Shown here: piece after piece, positions 33,569-41,890 of the stretch
How the letters are laid out: each line of letters opens with the position of its first letter
Position numbering within the stretch: position 1 is the stretch's first letter
Assembly (NCBI GenBank): GCA_028097405.1
Contig: JAOHEK010000018.1
Span: forward strand, 1 to 59,973
Origin: Paracoccaceae bacterium
Lineage (GTDB): Bacteria > Pseudomonadota > Alphaproteobacteria > Rhodobacterales > Rhodobacteraceae
Direction of reading: 5' to 3'
Length of the DNA: 59,973 bases
Translations under genes and position numbers: made by a program
Notes under the pieces: model-generated
What the model was told of the DNA's origin: nothing
Database searches by the model: none
Seen by the model: only the letters and a program-made list of their open reading frames with translations

Positions 33569-34359
33569 TCCGATTGCTTGCATTCTTAGGCCTGTTCGCA
33601 ACGCCGCTTGCAGCGGAACAAATGAAATTGGCCGTCACCACCAGCTTTCACAATTCCGGTCTGTCCGAGGTACTTTTGCCCGCCATCAAGGAAGACACCG
33701 GCTTGGACGTGCAACTGTTGGTCGTCGGTACTGGGCAGGCGCTTAGGTTGGGTGAGGCGGGGGATGTTGATGCCATTCTGGTTCACTCAAAAGCTGCGGA
33801 AGAGGCCTTTGTGGCGGATGGGTTCGGCACGCACCGACGCGAGATCATGTACAACGATTTTGTGCTTATCGGGCCGGAAGCGGATGCCGCCGGTATCCAA
33901 ACCGCTGAGACTGCCGCGCAGGCCTTGACGCAGATTGCCGAGGCCGAGGCCTCTTTCGTCAGTCGCGGCGACGACAGTGGAACCCACAAGAAAGAGATCG
34001 CTCTGTGGGTCGACGCCGGGTTTGATGCGGAAAGTTTTGGCGGATGGTACAAGCAAGTTGGCGCAGGCATGGGGGCAAGTTTGAATACGGCTTCGGGCCT
34101 AAGCGCTTACATCCTATCCGACCGCGCCAGTTGGCTGAACTTTGGCAATAAGGGCGATCTGGCTTTGCTGTTTTCGGGCGATGCAGTGTTGTTCAACCAA
34201 TACGCTTATTTGCCGGTGAACTTTAGGCGCCACGATCATGTGAACGCCAAGGCTGCCGAGGCGCTGGAAAACTGGCTAACCTCTGACAAGGCGGAAACGC
34301 TGATCAACGCCTATACGATTGACGGGCAGGGGCTGTTTGTTTTCAATGCCACCCCTTAA
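33565..34359 (+). CDS. tupA: Tungstate-binding periplasmic protein
   Basis: A 264-residue protein with a GTG start overlapping tupC by 4 bases. Signal peptide MIRLLAFLGLFATPLAAE. The oxyanion site motif TTS (25-27) and SRGDDSGTHKKE near residue 135 are hallmarks of TupA, which prefers tungstate over molybdate. It is the last gene of the formate dehydrogenase operon and is followed 9 bases later by a strong stem-loop. It should supply W for the enzyme encoded upstream. Specificity over molybdate is a family property not testable here. Confidence 0.92.
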   Translation: MIRLLAFLGLFATPLAAEQMKLAVTTSFHNSGLSEVLLPAIKEDTGLDVQLLVVGTGQALRLGEAGDVDAILVHSKAAEEAFVADGFGTHRREIMYNDFVLIGPEADAAGIQTAETAAQALTQIAEAEASFVSRGDDSGTHKKEIALWVDAGFDAESFGGWYKQVGAGMGASLNTASGLSAYILSDRASWLNFGNKGDLALLFSGDAVLFNQYAYLPVNFRRHDHVNAKAAEALENWLTSDKAETLINAYTIDGQGLFVFNATP

Positions 34360-34367
34360 CGCGAGAC

Positions 34368-34396
34368 CGGCGCAAGATTGTCCTTGCGCCGATTTT
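34368..34396 (+). terminator. Intrinsic terminator of the formate dehydrogenase-tup operon
   Basis: CGGCGCAAG (34368-34376), a 6-base loop and CTTGCGCCG (34383-34391) form a perfect 9-bp stem followed by ATTTTC. It lies 9 bases after the tupA stop and before the convergent SCO gene. Confidence 0.88.
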
Positions 34397-34420
34397 CAGT
34401 TTACTTTCAAAAGTCTGGGC

Positions 34421-34978
34421 CTAGCCGTTTGCGCCCGTCACATAAGGTGTGATGATATCAACGGCTTGGTCGACATCCATGATCGGCGGAACCAGCGTTA
34501 GAACTTCGCCTGCGGCATTAAGCAGATAGATGAAGCTGCCGTGGGAAAAAATCTCCTGACCCGAGGGATCGACAAAGACCACTTCTTTTTCGACCGAAAA
34601 AGCATCATAGGCAACTTGCAGTTCCGCGTCCGTGCCGGTGAGGCCGACGAAATCCTTGTGGAACACTGACAGGGCCGGGCCGATATTTTCGACGGTGTCT
34701 TGTTTCGGGTCCACCGTGATCATTACGGGTTTAACTGTCGCCTTGTCCGAAATCCCGTCGACGATATCTGCCATCATGGGCAAGGCCGCCGAACAGATTT
34801 GTTCGCAATTGGCATAGCCGAAGAACAACAGCTGAAAGTGTCCGTCGGGTTCAGCTTCGGTGCGGGCTGCGCCTGTTTGGTCAGTCAGTGAATAGGGGCC
34901 CCCGACGTTAAGGGGGAAGCCCGTCGCCTGTGCCGAACCCGCAATGGCACTGGCCAAGATCAGCGCTAGAATCCTCAT
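34421..34978 (-). CDS. SCO1/SenC-family copper/thiol protein
   Basis: A 185-residue exported protein. Signal peptide MRILALILASAIAGSAQATG, then a thioredoxin-like fold with the copper-binding motif Cys58-Glu-Gln-Ile-Cys62 (FFGYANCEQIC) and the third ligand His146 in SHGSFIYLL. SCO proteins deliver copper to, or reduce Cys of, cytochrome oxidase CuA or other periplasmic enzymes. No oxidase genes are nearby. It overlaps the gene upstream by 4 bases and is the last gene of a three-gene secreted-protein operon. Confidence 0.92.
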   Translation of the reverse strand: MRILALILASAIAGSAQATGFPLNVGGPYSLTDQTGAARTEAEPDGHFQLLFFGYANCEQICSAALPMMADIVDGISDKATVKPVMITVDPKQDTVENIGPALSVFHKDFVGLTGTDAELQVAYDAFSVEKEVVFVDPSGQEIFSHGSFIYLLNAAGEVLTLVPPIMDVDQAVDIITPYVTGANG

Positions 34979-35550
34979 TCGAACACAATCGCCTTGATGG
35001 CTTTGTCTTCCTCAAGACCAAGCCCGAAGTAGCCTTCTCTTTCGATCTCGGCTTTCACGCGTGGGTCGCGACGGAACCACGGGCCTTTGCCAGCCGCTTC
35101 GGGGTGCTTTTCAGCCCAGCGTTTGCTCCACGTGTTGGCCTTGATCCACTCGTCGGATCCGGCGGGACGAATAAGCTGCAGCAGATAGATGTTTTGTGCG
35201 CCAATGTCAGGATCTTCAATCAACATCCCGTCAACTCCAATTGTGGAGGCGCAGTGCGGCAAAAGATCGGCCGAGGCACCCTGAAAGCCGGTTTGTGAAT
35301 TCTTGTTGGGGAAAATCAAAACATCGTCGTCGGTGCGAACCAGACCAAGCTGGCGGTTGCCGTCGCCGCAGTTGTCGGGACAGTCACCGGTCAGTTCGCA
35401 CAGGATATCAACCACTTTGGCGTCAAAAATTGCGGGGACTTCGCCGTACAGATTCCATGATTTGGCTTGGGAGCCTTGCGAGAAGTCCTGAGCCATCAGT
35501 GATACAGGGGCCGCGACCAAGGCGGCGATCAAAGCAAGTGTCTTTTTCAT
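34975..35550 (-). CDS. Periplasmic protein of unknown function, SCO operon
   Basis: A 191-residue protein with signal peptide MKKTLALIAALVAAPVSLMA. The mature part begins with an OB-like or beta-rich domain (NLYGEVPAIFDAKVVDILCE) and a Cys cluster, Cys51, Cys57, Cys61, in ELTGDCPDNCGDG, plus Cys100. The C-terminal third has RPAGSDEWI and a Trp-rich basic stretch (KRWAEKHPEAAGKGPWFRRD). It overlaps both neighbours by 4 bases. I do not recognise the family. Cys spacing and the SCO partner suggest metal or thiol chemistry in the periplasm. Confidence 0.75.
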   Translation of the reverse strand: MKKTLALIAALVAAPVSLMAQDFSQGSQAKSWNLYGEVPAIFDAKVVDILCELTGDCPDNCGDGNRQLGLVRTDDDVLIFPNKNSQTGFQGASADLLPHCASTIGVDGMLIEDPDIGAQNIYLLQLIRPAGSDEWIKANTWSKRWAEKHPEAAGKGPWFRRDPRVKAEIEREGYFGLGLEEDKAIKAIVFE

Positions 35551-36002
35551 CTATCTGCCTTTGGAATTGCGAAGGGGGGAACCGTGCCAAAGTCTTCGGC
35601 GTTGCGCACTTGGATGTCCAAGTCGGTGACCACCTCTTCGACCACAAGATAGTTCAAGCCGTCACGCTTATAGAGCATACCGTCGGCCTCGATCACATGG
35701 CTGGCAAGACGCAACTGCGTGTCGCCGCTGGCGCTGTCGGAACTGTCCTCGATCTTCATGACCATATAAACGGTGCCATCTTCGGCCAGCAATCCAACCG
35801 GGATGCCGCCTGCGGAACACCAAAGGGCGCAAGTGTGATGTGCGCTGCCAATCACGGCATCGGGCCCGCCCATGACACCGGAGAAATAGCACCAAGTATC
35901 AATGATTTCGCCTTTGACGCTGATGCGCTCGCCCTCGGCTGCAAAGGCTGGTGACATCAGCGCGCCACAGGCTACGAAAGTTGAAAGTAAGAGTGATTTC
36001 AT
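35547..36002 (-). CDS. Periplasmic Cys/His-containing protein of unknown function, SCO operon
   Basis: A 151-residue protein from ATG 36002; the frame to 36014 adds four residues before the signal peptide MKSLLLSTFVACGALMSPAF. The mature part starts ISVKGEIIDTWCYFSGVMGG and contains Cys38, His55, His56, Cys58 and Cys62 (GSAHHTCALWCSAGGIPVG), a plausible metal- or haem-binding set on an OB-like fold. It is the first gene of the three-gene operon and overlaps the next by 4 bases. The function is unknown. A 279-base upstream gap holds its promoter and no other gene that I can see. Confidence 0.75.
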   Translation of the reverse strand: MKSLLLSTFVACGALMSPAFAAEGERISVKGEIIDTWCYFSGVMGGPDAVIGSAHHTCALWCSAGGIPVGLLAEDGTVYMVMKIEDSSDSASGDTQLRLASHVIEADGMLYKRDGLNYLVVEEVVTDLDIQVRNAEDFGTVPPFAIPKADR

Positions 36003-36281
36003 GAAGCCGACCATTCCCTGATTTTACTAAATTAGACCACACAGGGATTCTTGGGGCAACTGACGTTGGGCGGAAAGAACTTAGAATTGATAAGCGTGCA
36101 CACATACACGTGGTCCGCAACACGCGCCATTTCAAATGCAAATTCACACAGAGTTAGACGTTGGCTTCACCCGTAACGAGCAGCTTGAACGAGATGCGAT
36201 GGTACTTACTGCCACCAGCCGATGTCCGACTAACGACTACCGGCTGGCTCTCGTAACATCGGCGACTTTCCAGAGGGTTCG

Positions 36282-37310
36282 TCAGCGCGAGTAAATGCGG
36301 CGTGTTGGCATTCGGGGAAACGGCCGGTTTGTGATACCCGTAGTCGCAGAAGGGGTTTCATCGACGTTGGACGCCTCTGTCTGCGTAATCGTAAGTTCTG
36401 GAATTTCTGTGTCGAGCAGAGCGTCGTCCGGTCCTGACTGTGCTTGCGCCAGCACCATCTCAACCAAACGGGCGGCGTCTTCGGGGCTTAACCTAGGGGT
36501 TGGTGGAGGTTGCTTTACCACGTCAACCATCACCTTGGATTTTATGACAATCAAGGACGCGTTATCCTGATCGTCGGCGCCGATTTCGTCCAAAGCGGCG
36601 AAAAGTGCGTCCACAATCACCTCGCTGTCCTCAGCCATGGATCGCCGAAGGACATCCTCGATAGCATCCTGGCCAATCGTATTGATCCCATCACTGGCCA
36701 GCAATAAAATATCGTGTTCCTGCAAAACAAACGGCGTATCCGGCACGTCGATCTTTGAAATTTCCTTGCCAAAGATGGCGGATGTCAAAAGACTTCGATC
36801 CGGGTGGTCACGCCCTTTTTCTGCGCTGATCATTCCTGCTTCGATCATGAAATCGATTTGCTGTGACATGGAGTGATCTTGGTTCAGTCGGCTAAGGACA
36901 CCGTTGCGAAACAGATAAAGCGGACTGTCACCAACAGAGGCCCAGTAAAGGTGGTTCTGCGAAATGGCAACCGACACTAGCGTTGCACCAATCGTCTCAC
37001 CCGACGTGCGTTGGCGGATAAAGTCGCCCAATCGGCTATTGCCTTCGTGGGTCAGATCACTCAACCTTTGGGGCAGCTGATCTTCGTTTTCCTGAAATGT
37101 ATCCAGATCCTGAAGCAATTCGCCCGCAACGCCGGTGACCAGAAACTTGGCAGCAGCCACGCCGTCTTTGTATCCGCCCATTCCATCAGAAAGAACCGCG
37201 ATACCCGCGTTTGCGTCGCTTGAAAAATCAAACGCAAAGTAGTCTTGCTGATTGGAACGTGCGCCGATATCACTTTCGGCAGCAACGTCAAATGTAAGCC
37301 TGTCGGTCAT
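36282..37310 (-). CDS. PP2C-family Ser/Thr protein phosphatase
   Basis: A 342-residue cytosolic protein. The PP2C motifs are in order: DIGARSNQQDYFAF (residues 15-28), AVLSDGMGGYKDGVAAAKFL, SVGDSPLYLFRNGVL, LLLASDGINTI and DDQDNASLIVIK. These include the metal-binding Asp residues. A tail of about 85 residues is Pro/Thr-rich and not part of the domain. It lies 9 bases after the kinase gene, transcribed in the same direction, so it most likely reverses that kinase. Similar pairs (PpkA/PppA) regulate type VI secretion, but no secretion genes are present here. Confidence 0.92.
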   Translation of the reverse strand: MTDRLTFDVAAESDIGARSNQQDYFAFDFSSDANAGIAVLSDGMGGYKDGVAAAKFLVTGVAGELLQDLDTFQENEDQLPQRLSDLTHEGNSRLGDFIRQRTSGETIGATLVSVAISQNHLYWASVGDSPLYLFRNGVLSRLNQDHSMSQQIDFMIEAGMISAEKGRDHPDRSLLTSAIFGKEISKIDVPDTPFVLQEHDILLLASDGINTIGQDAIEDVLRRSMAEDSEVIVDALFAALDEIGADDQDNASLIVIKSKVMVDVVKQPPPTPRLSPEDAARLVEMVLAQAQSGPDDALLDTEIPELTITQTEASNVDETPSATTGITNRPFPRMPTRRIYSR

Positions 37311-37319
37311 AGAGCCACA

Positions 37320-39740
37320 CTAAAAACCTATACCTTCCAGCCGGAGGGTATCATTTCGTTCAATTATCAAATTTACCGCACCTAGGCCTTTGGCTCGGCC
37401 GCGGGCCACCAAGTTGCGAAGGCCGTTCTCGGTAAGGACTTCGATGCCGGTTGTGGCATCAGAAACAACGCGGTCACCGACTTCAAGTCGATTACCTTCG
37501 CTTGCGGCAATAACTCGGGTCACCCATTTGCCATTTTCGTAGGTTGCATCAAAAATCAAGCTACCATTGTCCATAACCACGCTACCTGCGCCCACAGTTA
37601 TGGCTGATGTGTTGGTTTCTGGTGCAGCTGCAATATCATCGTCAGAGATTGTTGGCGCAAAAGTGAAAAGTGCCTCTGGCGGTTCGGCCGGAATCGGTGC
37701 TGGTGGCGCTTGCAGTTGAAGCGCAAACACAGATCTAGCCAACACGTCGTTCCCTTCCGGAAGCGCAGTCGGGACAACCAATTGCGTCGACACTGCGTCA
37801 ATTGGCGCTGTGGGATTGATGGCCAGATCAGTCTGGTCGATCGGTACGATATCCTCAACGTCTACGAAGACGGTTGGGGCAACTGCCACAACTTGCACGG
37901 GACGTCCGACCGGGCGTGTTGATGGCGTTGGTGTCGCGGTTGTTGCTGCCGACGGGTCCGACGTAGCTGCGGCCAACCCTGACGTCACTTCTGGTATGTC
38001 GGTTCCCGGTGTTCCCAGTATCACGTCCGGTGCAAATGACGTGATAGTTGGCGCTTCCACTGTCAAATCAGGAGTTTCCAACACAATATCGGCTTCTGTC
38101 ACCGCAACGTCAGGTATCGCAGGGACAGTAAGATCGGGAACTGATGGTGTCACCAATTGAAGAACCGATTCAACAGACGGGGTTTCGACCGGAAGAACCG
38201 GTTGTGCAACCGGTGCCGGCGCGTCGACAGGTGTCACGCCGGCAGCCGTAAACTCGGGTGCTTCGGCGTCTTGTTGGTTCATGAACCACCACGCACCACC
38301 GCCAAGCCCGACAAGCACCACAAGTGTGGCCGCTGCCACTCCGTTTCTGCCAGCGAATGCAGGGGGTGCCGGTGCGGCCAATCCAGCCGCGACAGCCTTC
38401 ATGACGCTAGGAATTTTTGATCTTGTCAACGATGCGACCGGGGTCCGCGTATCTATATCATCATCTGACGTTTGGTAGGTCTCAACCTTGAAAGCTTCTT
38501 CGCGCAGCGTTTTGCTTAATTCGAATTGCTCAATCTCGCTGTTTCCGCTTGTGAGGCGCGCGCTTGAAGCTGTGAATGAACCGGGTGTCGAACGCCGTCC
38601 ACGTGGAACCGGCCCGCTTGTGAATTCTGTGATGTTGTCGCCAACCATATCGGACGCAGTCCCGCCTTCGAAGGCGTCGTTTAGTGCATCAGGCGTCTCG
38701 CCGGAACTCTCGGAATCGACTACTTCGGGTTCAAGGACGCGCTTGGAAATGCGACGCCTTGTGGCTTTGTGCCCAAGCGCATTCAACCATTCATCCGCCG
38801 TCTGAACGCGATCTCGTGGCAGAACTGCCAGTGCCTGATCCAGAACCGCGCAGAAGGTGGCGTCGAATTCAACATCGTAGTCGATCAATGGCCTGTAGGG
38901 GTCGGGCTCTTGCGAAGCGATAGCCGTGATACGCATCTGGGCATCGGGTGGCCGTTCGCCGGTGATAATGTGATAGAATGTCGCCGCCAGCGAATACAGA
39001 TCACAAGACGGGCTTTGATTGCTGTCCGCCACATAGAATTCCTGTGGCGAATAACCGTCCTTGACGATGCGCATTGCGCTCAGGAGGCGCGTTGCACGTG
39101 TCGATTGTTCGCGCGCGGCGCCAAAGTCAATCAGAACGGGCTCCCCGTCATCGCGCACGATGATATTGTCTGGGGAAATATCGCGGTGCAACAGGCCGTT
39201 TTTGTGAACATGTCCGATGGCATCAAGAAGCTTGACCAAGATCGAGGTCACCTGAACAGGTGTCAGCTTGATGTTTTTGATCAGCGCAATTTCTTGCAGA
39301 TCCCGGCCGGGAATAAAGTCCAGCGCCATATAGGCCGTCTGGTTTTCTTCAAACACCTGATGAACACCGACAATGTTTTGATGCTCAACGCGAGCCAGGC
39401 TCAGCGCTTCCTGAGTGAAAAGCTTGACGATCTGCAACAGTTCTTTCGAATGATCAGGCGAATCGGCCCGCACAATCTGCTGCGATCGGCGGCAGAACGA
39501 ATTGGGGAAACACTCTTTGATCACGACATACCGGTTCAGGCTGTCACGTGCGAGATAGGTTATCCCAAAGCCACCCGAGTTGAGGTATTGCTCGATCGTA
39601 TATTGACCGTACATCAGCTTAGTGCCTGCAGGCAATTCGTTCGTAATTTCAGCTTCGTGATCACCCACGGCACTCGGATCTATCGGCATTTTTTGCGTCC
39701 CACGCCTATCGTTTAGCTCGACAATTTGTGTTATACTCAT
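37320..39740 (-). CDS. Membrane-anchored eukaryotic-type Ser/Thr protein kinase
   Basis: An 806-residue protein. The kinase domain (about 45-325) has the Gly loop LNSGGFGITYLA, Lys75 in VVIKE, His185-Arg186-Asp187 with Asn192 (LHRDISPDNIIV) and Asp205-Phe-Gly. A membrane helix lies at about 467-487 (AATLVVLVGLGGGAWWF). The periplasmic part is a Thr/Val/Pro-rich stretch (490-720) with loose PDLTV/TPDLT repeats. A terminal PDZ-like segment follows (about 730-806, EVGDRVVSDATTGIEVL). ATG 39740 lacks a good ribosome binding site; Met18 (39689), behind GGGACG, is an alternative. It is followed by a PP2C gene. Its target is unknown. Confidence 0.9.
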   Translation of the reverse strand: MSITQIVELNDRRGTQKMPIDPSAVGDHEAEITNELPAGTKLMYGQYTIEQYLNSGGFGITYLARDSLNRYVVIKECFPNSFCRRSQQIVRADSPDHSKELLQIVKLFTQEALSLARVEHQNIVGVHQVFEENQTAYMALDFIPGRDLQEIALIKNIKLTPVQVTSILVKLLDAIGHVHKNGLLHRDISPDNIIVRDDGEPVLIDFGAAREQSTRATRLLSAMRIVKDGYSPQEFYVADSNQSPSCDLYSLAATFYHIITGERPPDAQMRITAIASQEPDPYRPLIDYDVEFDATFCAVLDQALAVLPRDRVQTADEWLNALGHKATRRRISKRVLEPEVVDSESSGETPDALNDAFEGGTASDMVGDNITEFTSGPVPRGRRSTPGSFTASSARLTSGNSEIEQFELSKTLREEAFKVETYQTSDDDIDTRTPVASLTRSKIPSVMKAVAAGLAAPAPPAFAGRNGVAAATLVVLVGLGGGAWWFMNQQDAEAPEFTAAGVTPVDAPAPVAQPVLPVETPSVESVLQLVTPSVPDLTVPAIPDVAVTEADIVLETPDLTVEAPTITSFAPDVILGTPGTDIPEVTSGLAAATSDPSAATTATPTPSTRPVGRPVQVVAVAPTVFVDVEDIVPIDQTDLAINPTAPIDAVSTQLVVPTALPEGNDVLARSVFALQLQAPPAPIPAEPPEALFTFAPTISDDDIAAAPETNTSAITVGAGSVVMDNGSLIFDATYENGKWVTRVIAASEGNRLEVGDRVVSDATTGIEVLTENGLRNLVARGRAKGLGAVNLIIERNDTLRLEGIGF

Positions 39741-39986
39741 GGTTAATTAGGTCAAAAACATGATCTAATCGGGTCATCTATGGGTATATTGGGCACTTTT
39801 TGGTATCGATATCCGCACAAAACCCACCCAAACCGGGTTAAGTGCTTTACCGGTTCAAGCACATCATGCGCATCGCATATTATGACCACGTGGCGGGAAA
39901 TCGTGCCGTGCACGCCCTTCGTGCATTGACCGATGGGTTCGGAACGGGGATCAATCCAAACAGCGGCATCCGATGGAGGCAGAACC

Positions 39987-41078
39987 ATGCCCGACAAATT
40001 ACGCGTGGCCGTCATCAAGGGCGACGGTATAGGGATTGACGTGACCGAGGCAGCGCTTGCCGTAGTCGACGCCGCCCTGTCCAAAACCGGCGCCGCTTCA
40101 CTGGTTTACGAGCAGATCCAATCCGGTGCTGGGTATTTTCGTGAGACAGGCCGCGATATCGAACCCGGCGGCGAAGAACGTGCAGGCGAGGCGGATGCGA
40201 TCTTTCTGGGCGCGATTGGATTACCCAGTGTGCGCCACGGCGACGGTACCGAAATTTCGCCTCACCTCAGGCTGCGCGACCGATTTCAACTTTATGCTGG
40301 CGTGCGACCTGTTCGGGCTTATCCGAATGCGCCGCAACGCTTGGCTGATCCCCGCGCCGCTGGCATCGATATGGTGATCTTGCGCGAAAGTACCGAAGGG
40401 TTGTTTTACTCCGCTGCTGCTCATGGGCGCAGCGATGTGCGCGGTGACGAAGAAGTACGCGACACCTTGCGCATCACTCGCGCCACAACCGAGAAGCTGC
40501 ACCATTTCGGTTTCCGTCTGGCCCAACGGCGTCGGCTGCGCGGAAAGCCCGGTAAACTAACCTGCGTCGACAAGGCCAACGTCTTTACCTCCATGGCGTT
40601 CTTCCGCAAAATCTTCGACGAAATAGCGCCCGAATACCCCGGCGTCCAGACGGGTTATAACTACGTCGACGCCCAAGCGCTTGACCTTGTGCGGCAACCT
40701 TGGGCCTTTGATGTCATGGTCATGGAAAACATGTTCGGCGACATCCTGTCCGATCTGGCGGGTGGTCTTGTCGGCGGCATGGGCATGGCGGCCTGCGCCG
40801 AGATTGGTGACCACCACGGGTTGTTCCAACCCGCCCACGGCTCGGCCCCCGACATCATGGGCCAAGACAAAGCGAACCCCTTGGCGGCGATCCTGTCAGG
40901 GGCTTTGATGCTGGATTATTTGGCCGAGAAATCAGGGCAGGCGAGTTTGGCCCAGGCTGGGCAGTTGATCGACGATGCCGTGAAAGATGGGTTTGAGGCC
41001 AACCGGTTGCGACCGATCGAGTTCGGTGGAGATATGGGGACGCGGGCGGTGACTGAAACGCTGCTGGGGTTTTTATAA
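39987..41078 (+). CDS. Isocitrate/isopropylmalate dehydrogenase-family decarboxylating dehydrogenase
   Basis: A 363-residue protein from ATG 39987, 7 bases after GGAGGC. The N-terminus is LRVAVIKGDGIGIDVTEAAL. The substrate loop is ILRESTEGLFYS, where leucine-pathway enzymes and tartrate dehydrogenases differ. The metal-binding Asp region is MENMFGDILSDLAGGLVGGMG and the NAD loop is AHGSAPDIMGQDKANP. It oxidatively decarboxylates a 2-hydroxy acid such as tartrate or an isopropylmalate analogue. There is no leuCD nearby and it converges with the uronate dehydrogenase 4 bases away, so a catabolic acid-sugar or tartrate substrate is more likely than leucine synthesis. Confidence 0.83.
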   Translation: MPDKLRVAVIKGDGIGIDVTEAALAVVDAALSKTGAASLVYEQIQSGAGYFRETGRDIEPGGEERAGEADAIFLGAIGLPSVRHGDGTEISPHLRLRDRFQLYAGVRPVRAYPNAPQRLADPRAAGIDMVILRESTEGLFYSAAAHGRSDVRGDEEVRDTLRITRATTEKLHHFGFRLAQRRRLRGKPGKLTCVDKANVFTSMAFFRKIFDEIAPEYPGVQTGYNYVDAQALDLVRQPWAFDVMVMENMFGDILSDLAGGLVGGMGMAACAEIGDHHGLFQPAHGSAPDIMGQDKANPLAAILSGALMLDYLAEKSGQASLAQAGQLIDDAVKDGFEANRLRPIEFGGDMGTRAVTETLLGFL

Positions 41079-41082
41079 AAGG

Positions 41083-41880
41083 CTAGTCTTCGTGAATACG
41101 ATCCGCCGCAAAAGTCCCACCCTGAAACCGAACCATCGGATCGTCTGAACCGGGATGCTTCATCGCTGCGTCCAGTTTGGCGCGGAACACTTCCGAGTTG
41201 TCTTGCGGGTGCCAGCCCAGATAATCGACACTTGAATTTTCCCACCACCCGGCATCATTGGCCGAGGCGCCATAGATGATCGGGCAGCCCAAGGTTTCGA
41301 CCGTAAACACCCGTTCGACCAGACGGACAAAATCGCCGGGGCTAAGCCATGTTGACAGCATCCGGTGATTTTCCGGTTCGGGCTTACAGGAGCCGATGCG
41401 CAGACACGCGGTCTCAATCCCGAATTTGTCGTGATACATCGACGCCAAGGCTTCGCCGAACACCTTCGACACACCGTAGAACCCATCGGGGCGGGTTGGG
41501 GAGCGAGCGTCCAAGCGCGCGGTCTGTGGATAAAATCCGATCGTGTGGTTGGAGCTGGCGTAAAGAATGCGCGGTTTGCCGGTGTTGCGCGCGGCCTCAT
41601 AGAGATTGACCATCGCGTCAATGTTCGAGGTGCGGATGACTTCCCATGTATCTTCAAGCGAGCGACCGCCCAAGTGCAGAACGCCGTCGCAGCCCGCAAC
41701 CAAAGCCTCAACCGCGGCTTTGTTAGACAGATCGCACAGCACCACCTCTTCGTTCGCCCTTGCGTCGGTGATCTCAATCATATCCGACACTCGGATCGTT
41801 TCAGCCACATGGCCCAACATAGGGCGCAACATCGTGCCAAGCCCGCCTGCGGCACCCGTGATCAGTAATCGTTTCAACAT
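41083..41880 (-). CDS. udh: Uronate dehydrogenase
   Basis: A 265-residue extended SDR/epimerase-family enzyme from ATG 41880. It is very similar to Agrobacterium Udh as I remember it: LLITGAAGGLGTMLRP for NAD binding, CDGVLHLGG, ILYASSNHTIGFYPQT, catalytic YGVSK, CLRIGSCKPEPENHRMLSTW, and GASANDAGWW near the end. It oxidises D-glucuronate or D-galacturonate to the aldarolactone in the cytosol, the first step of the oxidative uronate route that continues to 2-oxoglutarate. It is the last gene of a leftward operon after an SDR (10 bases) and an aldehyde dehydrogenase. Confidence 0.9.
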   Translation of the reverse strand: MLKRLLITGAAGGLGTMLRPMLGHVAETIRVSDMIEITDARANEEVVLCDLSNKAAVEALVAGCDGVLHLGGRSLEDTWEVIRTSNIDAMVNLYEAARNTGKPRILYASSNHTIGFYPQTARLDARSPTRPDGFYGVSKVFGEALASMYHDKFGIETACLRIGSCKPEPENHRMLSTWLSPGDFVRLVERVFTVETLGCPIIYGASANDAGWWENSSVDYLGWHPQDNSEVFRAKLDAAMKHPGSDDPMVRFQGGTFAADRIHED

Positions 41881-41890
41881 ACTACGCCCA

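Noticed and set aside
38769-39716. 315-codon plus-strand open frame
   Set aside because: It is antisense to the kinase domain, where the catalytic motifs prove the coding strand.
39842-39861. GTGCTT/AAGCAC inverted repeat with an inner ACCGGT
   Set aside because: It could be an operator before the dehydrogenase at 39987, but it is short, single-copy in the window and no regulator is adjacent.
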